A stretch of 12,832 bases of DNA, from positions 1 to 12,832 of the forward strand of contig VERO01000047.1 in assembly GCA_018882625.1 (NCBI GenBank). The letters are read 5' to 3'. The stretch is from Phycisphaerales bacterium. Lineage in GTDB: Bacteria > Planctomycetota > Phycisphaerae > Phycisphaerales > SM1A02. A model generated the notes under the pieces. That model ran no database searches. It worked only from the letters and a program-made list of their open reading frames with translations, and was not told the origin of the DNA. Each line of letters opens with the position of its first letter. The stretch's first letter is position 1. This document shows positions 6,303 through 12,832 of the stretch, piece after piece. The translations under genes and the position numbers were made by a program.

Positions 6303-8270
6303 TCAGCGCGCGGCGGCGCCTGCGGGCACCGCGGCGGGGGACGCCTCGGCCGTCGGCGTGCCGTCGACCACGGCGCGGATGACGCGCGCGATGCCTGCGC
6401 TGTCGATGCCAGCCTCGGCCAGCTGCTCGCTGCGCTCGCCCTGGTAGATCCAGGAGTCCGGGAGCGCCATGCGGGTGATGCCGCGCGTGTCGAGGCCGGC
6501 CGCATGGCACGCCTCGAGCACGCATGCGCCGAATCCGCCGCGGATCGAGTGGTCCTCGACGGTGATGACCGGAGTTCCAGCCGAGAGGAGGCGCGCCATC
6601 AGCTCGATGTCGACGGGCTTGGCGAAGCGCGCATCATGCAGCTCAACGGAGTACTCGCTTGCGAGCGAGTCAATCGCGGCGGCCGCGTCGATGACGCTCG
6701 TGCCGTAGGCGACGACCGCCACGTCGGGCTTCGCGTGCGTGATGAGGGGGCGCGAGCGCCCAAGCTCAAAGGCCGGGCATGGCTGCGACACGAAGCGCTG
6801 GCTCACCGAGTCGCGCGGGTAGCGCACCGCGGAGAGTCCGGCGCCGTAGCCCGCCATGAAGTCGAGCGCAGCCTTGAGGCTTGGCTCGTCCATCGCGGCG
6901 CAAAGCGCGGCGCCCGGCAGCGTCGCCAGGATCGACACGTCGCAGAACCCGTGGTGCACCGCGCCGTCGCCGCCGACAAGGCCGGCGCGGTCGAGGCACA
7001 GGCGCACGGGTAGCCCCTGCAGCGCCGACTCCTGGAAGCACTGGTCGAAGGCCCGCTGGAGGAAGGTCGAGTAAACGGCGAAGAACGGCTTCCAGCCCGT
7101 CTTGGCGAGGCCCGCCATCATGTCGAGCGCGTGGCTCTCGCAGATGCCGGTGTCCCACGAGCGCGCGGGATGCTTGGCGAGCGCCTTGCTGATGCCGGTG
7201 CCGTCGGGCATCGCGGCGGTGCACGCCACCACCTTGGGGTCGCGGTTCATGAGGTCGACCATGGCGTCGCCGAATGCGGCGGTGAAGCTGCGCGCGCTCT
7301 TCTTGAGCTCCACGCGGCAACCCTCGTTCTCCATGTCGTCCATGGTGAAGGGGCTTGGCGAGTGGAAGGTTGTGGAGTCGCCCTCGGCGAAGGCGAATCC
7401 CTTGCCCTTGACGGTCTTCACGTGGAGCACCATCGGGCGGTCCATGTGCGCGGACTCGTTGAGGATGTCGATCAGCGTGGGCAGGTCATGGCCATCCACG
7501 GGGCCCACCGCGAGCAGCCCGAAGTGCTCAAGCCAGTGGTCATCCGCGATGAACGCCTTCGAGGACTCGCCCATGCGGTGGTAGAGCTCGGTGAGCGACT
7601 GCCCGCCAGGCACATGCGACGCGAACTCCTTCGCGGCGCGCTTGAACTCGCCGTATGCGCTCGAGAGGCGGAGCTTGTCGAAGTAGGCCGCCACCGCACC
7701 CTGCGGCTTGGCGATGCTCATGCCGTTGTCGTTGAGCACGATGAGGAACTGGCGGTGCAGCGTGCCCGCGTTGTTCAGGCCCTCCATCGCGACGCCGTTG
7801 ACGATCGATGCGTCGCCGATGATCGACACGACGCGCCGGCCGAGCGGGTTGTCCGGCGCCCATCCATCGCCGTTGAGCGAGTCGCCGCGCGCCATGCCCA
7901 CCGCCGTGGAGATCGCCGTACCCGCATGCCCCACCGAGAAGAGGTCGTAGGCGCTCTCGCGCGGCTCGGGGAACCCGGCCATTCCGCCTCGCTGCCTGAG
8001 CTTCGGCAGCAGGTGCATGCGCCCGGTGAGCATCTTGTGCGGGTAGCACTGGTGACCCACGTCGAACAGCAGCCGGTCATGCGCAAAGTCGAAGACGTAG
8101 TGCATCGCCACCGTCAGCTCGACGACGCCGAGGTTGGGGGCGAGGTGACCCCCTGATCGGGAGACCTGGTCGCAGATGGCCTTCCGGATCTCAGCGCACA
8201 GCCGGGGCAGTTCGGAGACCGGCAGTCGCTTGAGGTCGGCGGGTGAACGGATCGAGCCGAGGAGAGTCAT
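6303..8270 (-). CDS. dxs: 1-deoxy-D-xylulose-5-phosphate synthase
   Basis: This 655-residue enzyme makes 1-deoxyxylulose 5-phosphate from pyruvate and glyceraldehyde 3-phosphate with thiamine diphosphate, the entry step of the MEP pathway. Motifs: SGGHLAPNLGVVELTVAMHY (39-58), DVGHQCYPHKMLTGR (H73), FSVGHAGTAIS, the ThDP/Mg motif starting GDASIVNG at 152 and ending at N182, VGPVDGHD (255-262), the catalytic-Glu region ICESHAL (E378), YSTFLQRAFDQ and DRAGLVGGDGAVHHG (427-441). The ThDP motif reads GDA where many Dxs have GDG. The last residues form an Ala-rich tail ending AAVPAGAAAR, close to the end of SdhA. The gene lies 45 bases after ispA on the same strand, so the two are probably cotranscribed, though a TACGAT in the gap may give dxs its own promoter. 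Confidence 0.97.
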   Translation of the reverse strand: MTLLGSIRSPADLKRLPVSELPRLCAEIRKAICDQVSRSGGHLAPNLGVVELTVAMHYVFDFAHDRLLFDVGHQCYPHKMLTGRMHLLPKLRQRGGMAGFPEPRESAYDLFSVGHAGTAISTAVGMARGDSLNGDGWAPDNPLGRRVVSIIGDASIVNGVAMEGLNNAGTLHRQFLIVLNDNGMSIAKPQGAVAAYFDKLRLSSAYGEFKRAAKEFASHVPGGQSLTELYHRMGESSKAFIADDHWLEHFGLLAVGPVDGHDLPTLIDILNESAHMDRPMVLHVKTVKGKGFAFAEGDSTTFHSPSPFTMDDMENEGCRVELKKSARSFTAAFGDAMVDLMNRDPKVVACTAAMPDGTGISKALAKHPARSWDTGICESHALDMMAGLAKTGWKPFFAVYSTFLQRAFDQCFQESALQGLPVRLCLDRAGLVGGDGAVHHGFCDVSILATLPGAALCAAMDEPSLKAALDFMAGYGAGLSAVRYPRDSVSQRFVSQPCPAFELGRSRPLITHAKPDVAVVAYGTSVIDAAAAIDSLASEYSVELHDARFAKPVDIELMARLLSAGTPVITVEDHSIRGGFGACVLEACHAAGLDTRGITRMALPDSWIYQGERSEQLAEAGIDSAGIARVIRAVVDGTPTAEASPAAVPAGAAAR

Positions 8271-8284
8271 GGTGGATTCCGGAC

Positions 8285-8290
8285 ATCGTA
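8285..8290 (-). promoter_or_regulatory. Putative internal -10 element before dxs
   Basis: TACGAT lies 14 bases before ATG 8270, inside the 45-base gap after ispA. The same hexamer precedes ispA. It would give a leader of roughly 7 bases. Confidence 0.35.
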
Positions 8291-8315
8291 GCCGGGATCG
8301 CGGTCCGAGGCGGCC

Positions 8316-9206
8316 TCAGCGTGTCCGGGACGCCATGTACTCGGTCAGGTCGGAGAGGGGCCTGGCAGCCTCCCCGAGCGGCAGGATCGCCCGCTGCGCG
8401 TCAGCGCGCAGCGACTCGACCTCCTCGCGGGTGCGGTCGATGCCGTACACGCCGGGGTAGGTGAGCTTGCCGAGGTCCCGGTCCTTGCCGGTGGCCTTGC
8501 CGACATGCTCGGCGGACTGGGTCTCGTCGAGCAGGTCATCCACGGCCTGGAACATGAGGCCGATGGCCGTGCCCCACCCGTCGATCGCCTCGAGCGCGCC
8601 TTCGCGCGCGCCGCCCGACATCGCGCCCATCCGGCATGCGCCGCGGATGAGCGCGCCCGTCTTGCGCTCGTGGATGGTGCGCAGCCGCGCGGCAGGGGGC
8701 ATCGACTCGGGGCAGCCGCCGAGCGTGTCGTAGACCTGGCCGCTGATCATCAGCGTCGTGGCATCGGTCAGCTCGCGCACCATGCGCGCGGGGTCGCGTG
8801 GCGCCGAGCACGCCGCGTGCACCGCGAGCGCCAGAAGCGCATCCCCGGCGAGGATGGCCATGGCCTCCCCGCGTGCGACATGGAGCGTTGGGCGGCCTCT
8901 GCGCATCGCGTCGTTGTCCAGCGCCGGGAGGTCATCGTGCACCAGGCTGAATGCATGCACCATCTCCACAGCGCATGCAACCTCGATCGCGTCGGTGCGG
9001 CGCCCGCCGACGGCCTCGGCGCAGCGCATCGCGAGCAGCGGACGCAGGCGCTTGCCTCCGCCGAGCAGCGCGTAGGCCACGGCATCGCGCAGGTTGGGCG
9101 CGTAGTCGGCCTCCTCGACGAAACGCTCGAGGCGGGCCTCGACTTCCGCGAGCAGCGTCGCGTCCGGGGCGGGTGCCGACGAGGCGTGCGCGCTGGGTGA
9201 CTTCAT
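8316..9206 (-). CDS. ispA: Polyprenyl synthetase, IspA-type farnesyl (or geranylgeranyl) diphosphate synthase
   Basis: This 296-residue soluble trans-prenyltransferase condenses IPP with allylic diphosphates. Motifs: GGGKRLRPLLAMRC (49-62), the first Asp-rich motif in HDDLPALDND (D91, D92, D97) followed by MRRGRPTLH, ERKTGALIRGA (180-190) and the second Asp-rich motif FQAVDDLLDETQ (D223, D224, D227), then KATGKDRDLGKLTYP (237-251). DDxxxxD with an aromatic residue (F86) five positions before it resembles bacterial type II farnesyl diphosphate synthases such as E. coli IspA, so a C15 product is favoured; C20 cannot be excluded. The first 15 or so residues are a variable Ala/Ser/Pro-rich extension. 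It precedes dxs and is divergent from the ExbB-like gene, with 39 bases between start codons. Confidence 0.93.
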   Translation of the reverse strand: MKSPSAHASSAPAPDATLLAEVEARLERFVEEADYAPNLRDAVAYALLGGGKRLRPLLAMRCAEAVGGRRTDAIEVACAVEMVHAFSLVHDDLPALDNDAMRRGRPTLHVARGEAMAILAGDALLALAVHAACSAPRDPARMVRELTDATTLMISGQVYDTLGGCPESMPPAARLRTIHERKTGALIRGACRMGAMSGGAREGALEAIDGWGTAIGLMFQAVDDLLDETQSAEHVGKATGKDRDLGKLTYPGVYGIDRTREEVESLRADAQRAILPLGEAARPLSDLTEYMASRTR

Positions 9207-9215
9207 CGCGGGGGG

Positions 9216-9221
9216 ATCGTA
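9216..9221 (-). promoter_or_regulatory. Putative -10 element of ispA-dxs
   Basis: TACGAT is followed by 9 bases (mostly C) and ATG 9206, predicting a leader of only a few bases. It is 11 bases from the opposing -10 of the ExbB-like gene, so the two promoters physically overlap. Confidence 0.45.
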
Positions 9222-9232
9222 GCGGACGCCCG

Positions 9233-9238
9233 TATGCT
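9233..9238 (+). promoter_or_regulatory. Putative -10 element of the ExbB-like gene
   Basis: TATGCT is followed by 7 bases and GTG 9246. The alternative ATG at 9234 lies inside this hexamer, which argues for the GTG as the true start. Confidence 0.5.
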
Positions 9239-9245
9239 CACGCGC

Positions 9246-9905
9246 GTGACGACCATCTGGAATGCCTTTCTGCTGCTGATGGAGCGCGGCGGTCCCGTCA
9301 TGTGGCCGCTGCTGCTGCTGAGCACCATCTCCGTGACGCTGAGCGTGGAGCGCTTCTGGTTCTGGTGGCGCGCGAACGCCGGCCGCGGGCGCGACAGGCT
9401 GCGCGGGATCCTGCAGGGGCTGCGGCGCGGAGATGCGCCTGGCGTGCTGGCGCTCGCCAAGGATGACCCAAGCCCCTACGCGCAGGTCGCGACCGACCTC
9501 ATGCAGGATGGCGTGGACGACGCGGTGGCGATCGCGGCCGTGGAGATGCAGCGCCCCCGCATGGACCGCTTCATGAACATGATGTCGACGATCATCACGG
9601 CGGCGCCGATGCTCGGCATCCTGGGCACCGTGTCAGGCATCATCCGGAGCTTCGAGCTGCTCGGAGGCAAGGACACGCTGAGCGACCCGCGCCTCGTCTC
9701 GGGCGGCATCGCGGAGGCGCTGGTGGCGACCGCGGCCGGCCTGGTGGTCGCGCTGATCACGCTCTTCCCGTACATGTACTTCAGGGCCCAGACCGACAAG
9801 GCTCTCGGGCGCCTCGAGTCGGTGATCGCGTCCGCGAAGCTCGGCGCCACCGTGCGCACCGAGGCCATGCCCGGTCCCCGCGAGGACATCGCGCTGCGGG
9901 TGTGA
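9246..9905 (+). CDS. MotA/TolQ/ExbB proton channel family protein
   Basis: This 219-residue inner-membrane protein has three predicted helices (about 17-38, 112-135 and 155-178). The family's conserved pore helices are clear: TAAPMLGILGTVSGIIRSF (118-136) and GGIAEALVATAAGLVVALI (153-171). ExbB/TolQ proteins assemble as pentamers around an ExbD/TolR dimer and convert proton flow into work on envelope proteins. No ExbD/TolR partner is next to it: the upstream gene (ispA) is divergent and the downstream gene (ispG fusion) is convergent with a 9-base gap. The partner must lie elsewhere or be absent. GTG 9246 is chosen over ATG 9234 because the latter falls in the likely -10 element. Confidence 0.9.
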   Translation: MTTIWNAFLLLMERGGPVMWPLLLLSTISVTLSVERFWFWWRANAGRGRDRLRGILQGLRRGDAPGVLALAKDDPSPYAQVATDLMQDGVDDAVAIAAVEMQRPRMDRFMNMMSTIITAAPMLGILGTVSGIIRSFELLGGKDTLSDPRLVSGGIAEALVATAAGLVVALITLFPYMYFRAQTDKALGRLESVIASAKLGATVRTEAMPGPREDIALRV

Positions 9906-9914
9906 GCGCCGCCC

Positions 9915-10916
9915 TCAGTTGGGCATGTGCGTGAACGTGCGCTCGCGCGCCGCATCGACCCAGATGCGGGGGTCCAGGAGCGCCTGCAGGGTCAGCGTGT
10001 CGGTGTGGCCGTCGGCGAAACCCAGCGCCACAGTCTTGCCGCCGTAGCGGGCCATGGGCACCGCCTCCGCGCGCAGCACCGTCATGTCGCCCGCACCCTG
10101 GATCTGGACGCCCTCGCCACCGGACGACCCGTCGGGGCTGATGCTGCCGGCGGTGGCCGAGAGCGTCCACACGTCGATGTTCGCGAGCTTTGGCGGCGTG
10201 ATCCACGCGGCGCCGGGCGCGCTGTCGCTGAAGGCATTGAACCGTCCCTGCGGCGCGTACACCGACGACCCGAAGATCATCCAGCTGTCCGGCTTCTGGA
10301 TCGCGCCCTGGTTGCGGACGACGACGCGGCCGCGCAGCGTCGTGCCCGCGGAATCGACGAAGGACCCGTCCGCGAAGGTCAGCTGGGGCGGGAGCCCTGG
10401 CTGCGCCGCCGCCCACCATCCGCCGCAGTAGTACGCGTTGTAGCCGATGGCCGGCTGGAACGCCGCGCCTGCGCCGTTGAGCTCGATGGATGGCGCCATC
10501 CATCCGGGCGGCATGGCCTCGAGCTCAGGCGGGTAGTAGCGCGACTCGTCCATCGTCAGCTCGCTGCCGCCGCGGTAGGAGAGGAAGGGCTCGATGTTGA
10601 AGTCGAGGTACGGGGCGAGGCGCCACACGTAGGTCTGCGCGAGGCTGCGGTTGAGGGTCTGCCCGTTGGTGTTGCGGTAGGTGACCTTCCAGGACTGCTG
10701 CGTCGCCTCGTCCACGAACCCCGGAAGGATCTGCTCCTCGCTGTTGCCGCTGTAGAGCATCCAGGCGGTGTGGATCTGGCGGAGCCAGTTGAGCTCCTTG
10801 GTCTTCTTGCCGCGGCCGATCGCGCCAGTGAGCGCGCCGAGCCCAAGCCCAAGCAGCAGCGTGATGATCCCGATGACCACCAGCATCTCGACGATCGTGA
10901 AGCCTGAGCGGCCCAC
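9915..10916 (-). other. Possible separate pseudopilin from internal GTG start
   Basis: GTG 10916 (codon 414 of the fusion) would give a 333-residue pseudopilin with a five-residue leader, MGRSG, ahead of FTIVEM. That is a normal short class III leader. AAGG lies 5 bases upstream (10922-10925) and could serve as a ribosome site. Independent translation from here would make a free pilin even though no stop codon ends ispG first. If the full fusion is made instead, prepilin peptidase could cut at 10902/10901 and release IspG, since pilin leaders face the cytoplasm. Both routes are inferences. Confidence 0.4.
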
Positions 10917-12155
10917 GGTGACCTTGTCGACGAGGCCGGCGCGGATCTTCTCGGCGCCGCTGCCGAGCTCGCCGATCGGCGCTGGCGGCACGATCTCGAC
11001 CTTCTTCTGGCCGATCTTCGCCTCGCCGCGGCGCACGCGGTCCTCGAAGGTCTTGCACTCCACCAGCAGGCGGTCGAGGATCTCCTCCTCGGGCACGTTC
11101 GCAACGCGCTCGCCCTGCACATAGATGATGCCTCGGCGGTCGCCGGCGAACACGGCAACGTCCGCGCCCTCGGCCTCGCCCGGGCCGTTCACGATGCAGC
11201 CCATCACGGCCACCTTCACGGGAAGCTGGAGCTCGGGCATGAGCTTGCGCTCGACCTCCTTCACGAGGGTGAAGAGGTCCACCTGGATGCGGCCGCACGT
11301 CGGGCACGCGATGAGCTCGACGCCCTTGCGCTCGCGCTTGCCGAGGCAGTAGAGCATCTCGAGCGCGTCCTTGACCTCGTCGATGTGGTCGCTCGCGTAG
11401 GAGATGCGCACGGTGTCGCCGATGCCGTTGGCGACGAGCGTGGAGAGCGCGGAGATGGACCGGATGCGGCCCGTGTCGACTGTGCCGGCATGCGTCACGC
11501 CAAGGTGCAGCGGGTAGTCGAAGCGCTTGCTGATCTCCGTGTAGATGTCGATCACCAGCGACGCATCCATGCTCTTGGCGCTGATGGCGACATCGTGGAA
11601 GCCGCGCGCGTCGAAGATGTCGAGGTACTCCTCGAGCTTGGCGATCATGAGCGCCAGCAGGTGCCCCGACTTGTGGCCCTCGAAGTAGATGCCGAGCTCC
11701 TCCATGCGGCGCTGCTTGTCCTTGCGCTCGATGATGGACCCTTCGTTGACGCCGATGCGGATCGGGATGCCGCGTTCCTTGCAGGCATCGATCACCTTGT
11801 TGACCTGGTCGCGGTCGCTGATGTTGCCGGGGTTGAGGCGGATCTTGTGGATGCCCGCCTCGACGGCCTCGAGCGCGCGCTGGAAGTGGAAGTGCACGTC
11901 GGCGACCAGCGGCACCTTCACCTGCGGGATGATGTGCTTCAGCGCCTCGGTGTCCTTGCGCTCGGGCACGGCCACGCGCACGATGTCCACGCCGGCGTCG
12001 GCGTAGCGGTTGATCTCGGCCACGCAGGCGTCGATGTCGTGGGTGTAGCCGGCGGTCATCGTCTGCACCGCCACGCGGGCGTCGCTGCCGATGCCAAAGC
12101 GTCCAACGCGGTCGTCGCCGACCCAAACGGTGCGTGTCTTGCGTCGCTCGATCAT
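9915..12155 (-). CDS. ispG: IspG (HMB-PP synthase) fused in frame to a type IV pseudopilin
   Basis: One uninterrupted 746-codon frame holds two complete-looking proteins. Residues 1 to about 395 are IspG, which reduces methylerythritol cyclodiphosphate to HMB-PP near the end of the MEP pathway: a TIM-barrel with VQTMTAG, KIRLNPGNI and RIGVNEGS, then the [4Fe-4S] ligands C284 and C287 (ACPTCG), C320 (MGC) and E327 (NGPGE). After a linker (396-413), residues 414-746 are a pseudopilin: RSG|FTIVEMLVVIGII with predicted prepilin-peptidase cleavage after G418, Glu at mature position 5, a hydrophobic helix (419-442), and a C-terminal LGFADGHTDT motif (711-720) typical of planctomycete H-X9-DG pseudopilins. 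ATG 12155 is preferred over an upstream in-frame start at 12203 because the IspG core begins there and TACACT lies 6 bases before it. Whether one polypeptide is made is uncertain (see the internal start entry). Confidence 0.88.
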   Translation of the reverse strand: MIERRKTRTVWVGDDRVGRFGIGSDARVAVQTMTAGYTHDIDACVAEINRYADAGVDIVRVAVPERKDTEALKHIIPQVKVPLVADVHFHFQRALEAVEAGIHKIRLNPGNISDRDQVNKVIDACKERGIPIRIGVNEGSIIERKDKQRRMEELGIYFEGHKSGHLLALMIAKLEEYLDIFDARGFHDVAISAKSMDASLVIDIYTEISKRFDYPLHLGVTHAGTVDTGRIRSISALSTLVANGIGDTVRISYASDHIDEVKDALEMLYCLGKRERKGVELIACPTCGRIQVDLFTLVKEVERKLMPELQLPVKVAVMGCIVNGPGEAEGADVAVFAGDRRGIIYVQGERVANVPEEEILDRLLVECKTFEDRVRRGEAKIGQKKVEIVPPAPIGELGSGAEKIRAGLVDKVTVGRSGFTIVEMLVVIGIITLLLGLGLGALTGAIGRGKKTKELNWLRQIHTAWMLYSGNSEEQILPGFVDEATQQSWKVTYRNTNGQTLNRSLAQTYVWRLAPYLDFNIEPFLSYRGGSELTMDESRYYPPELEAMPPGWMAPSIELNGAGAAFQPAIGYNAYYCGGWWAAAQPGLPPQLTFADGSFVDSAGTTLRGRVVVRNQGAIQKPDSWMIFGSSVYAPQGRFNAFSDSAPGAAWITPPKLANIDVWTLSATAGSISPDGSSGGEGVQIQGAGDMTVLRAEAVPMARYGGKTVALGFADGHTDTLTLQALLDPRIWVDAARERTFTHMPN

Positions 12156-12161
12156 TCCGAA

Positions 12162-12167
12162 AGTGTA
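12162..12167 (-). promoter_or_regulatory. Putative -10 element of ispG
   Basis: TACACT is followed by 6 bases (TTCGGA) and ATG 12155, predicting a leaderless mRNA. TACACTTTCG also occurs at the sdhB and SurA-like gene starts. Confidence 0.5.
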
Positions 12168-12209
12168 GCGGGGGTGCTGGTTTCCGCGGCGGCGCTCGTG
12201 CAATCTGGC

Positions 12210-12215
12210 TACTCT
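12210..12215 (+). promoter_or_regulatory. Putative -10 element of the MFS gene
   Basis: TACTCT is followed by 8 bases and ATG 12224. No Shine-Dalgarno sequence lies between them. Confidence 0.45.
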
Positions 12216-12223
12216 CGCCGCTC

Positions 12224-12832
12224 ATGAACGAATCCGCCTCCCGCGTGCCGTTCCTGAAGTTCCGCCTCTCGCTGATGATGTTCCTGCAGTACGCCGTCTG
12301 GGGCGTGTGGCTGCCGGTGCTTGGTGGTTACTTGGGATCGCCGATCGAGAAGGGCGGGCTTGGCTTCTCGGGTGGTCAGATCGGGGTGATCCTGGGCACC
12401 GCGGGTGCGTGCGGCGCGATCCTGGCACCGTTCATTGCCGGGCAGGTGGCCGATCGGCTCATGAACGCGGAGAAGGCGCTGGGACTGCTGCTGGTCGCTG
12501 GTGCCGTGGCCAACTGGCTGCTGGCGGGGGCCAGGACCTACGAGTCGTTCCTTGGGTTCTCGATCCTCTACTCGGTGCTGTACATGCCCACGCTGAGCCT
12601 GTCGAACTCGATCGCGATGGCGAACCTGCCCGACGCCACGCGCGACTTTCCGCGGGTGCGCGTGTGGGGCACGATCGGCTGGATCGTCGCGAGCGCGATC
12701 TTTCCGCTGTTCTGGCTGCAGGAACAGCTGCAGTTCACCGCGCTGCCGTGGTTCGTGGTGGGCTCGGAGAAGGCCAACGCGACGGCGCTGGTGCCCGATG
12801 CGCTGCGCGTGTCGGCAGTGGCGAGCCTGGTG
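12224..12832 (+). CDS. MFS transporter, nucleoside:H+ symporter-like, N-terminal 203 codons
   Basis: The frame was read by hand from ATG 12224 to the right edge with no stop. It begins with FLKFRLSLMMFLQYAVWGVW (about 10-29), then FSGGQIGVILGTAGACGAI, GQVADRLMNAEKALG, and LSLSNSIAMANLPDATRDF followed by RVRVWGTIGWIVASAIF. The early membrane helices, the charged loop between helices 2 and 3, and the RVWGTIGWI helix resemble the nucleoside:H+ symporter family (NupG/XapB) of the major facilitator superfamily. In these proteins proton flow drives nucleoside uptake across the inner membrane. The C-terminal half is outside the window, so substrate assignment is tentative. It is divergent from ispG, with 68 bases between start codons. 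Confidence 0.8.
   Translation, partial: MNESASRVPFLKFRLSLMMFLQYAVWGVWLPVLGGYLGSPIEKGGLGFSGGQIGVILGTAGACGAILAPFIAGQVADRLMNAEKALGLLLVAGAVANWLLAGARTYESFLGFSILYSVLYMPTLSLSNSIAMANLPDATRDFPRVRVWGTIGWIVASAIFPLFWLQEQLQFTALPWFVVGSEKANATALVPDALRVSAVASLV

Noticed and set aside
8271..8315. Possible riboswitch (thiamine diphosphate) before dxs
   Set aside because: The gap is 45 bases, too short for a TPP aptamer, and no conserved aptamer core is visible.
4320..8720. Shared peptide PESMPPA in the DUF1844 protein (residues 41-47) and IspA (residues 166-172)
   Set aside because: It is short and sits in non-homologous contexts, with differing DNA around it; most likely chance.
11385..12227. A 280-codon open frame on the plus strand opposite ispG
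   Set aside because: It shadows the well-conserved IspG domain, has a repetitive Val/Asp/Ala/His composition, and its end overlaps the MFS start.

Overview
The window is gene-dense, GC-rich bacterial DNA: ten complete genes, two partial genes at the edges, and no intergenic gap longer than 79 bases. The best guess for the organism is a planctomycete of the Phycisphaerae type. This is an inference from three things: a pseudopilin with a C-terminal FADGH motif (the H-X9-DG class common in Planctomycetes), a type B succinate dehydrogenase, and start codons placed almost directly behind -10-like hexamers. No rRNA, tRNA, CRISPR array, insertion sequence or T-tract terminator was seen.

Layout from left to right. 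Bases 1-4471 hold a respiratory complex II locus: a minus-strand run of a DUF1844 gene, sdhC and sdhA, then a plus-strand UbiA-family prenyltransferase gene, then the start of sdhB on the minus strand, cut by the window edge. The prenyltransferase therefore splits sdhA from sdhB and faces the other way. Bases 4533-5843 (plus) encode an exported SurA/parvulin-like probable lipoprotein. Bases 5852-9206 (minus) are ispA, dxs and a YraN/UPF0102 gene. Bases 9246-9905 (plus) encode a MotA/TolQ/ExbB-type proton channel. Bases 9915-12155 (minus) are one open frame encoding complete IspG followed by a complete type IV pseudopilin. Bases 12224 to the end (plus) are the first 203 codons of an MFS transporter resembling nucleoside:H+ symporters.

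Functionally, dxs and ispG are the first and a late step of the MEP isoprenoid pathway, ispA makes the prenyl diphosphate chain, and the UbiA-family enzyme transfers polyprenyl groups. SdhCAB would reduce a quinone, so a supply-and-use link is conceivable but unproven. Genes alternate strand in small blocks. Four divergent pairs have their start codons separated by 79, 61, 39 and 68 bases, and three convergent pairs are separated by 4, 8 and 9 bases.

The points most worth a second look are the in-frame IspG-pseudopilin fusion, the inverted prenyltransferase gene inside the sdh locus, and the repeated TAnnnT-N6-9-start arrangement that suggests leaderless mRNAs.
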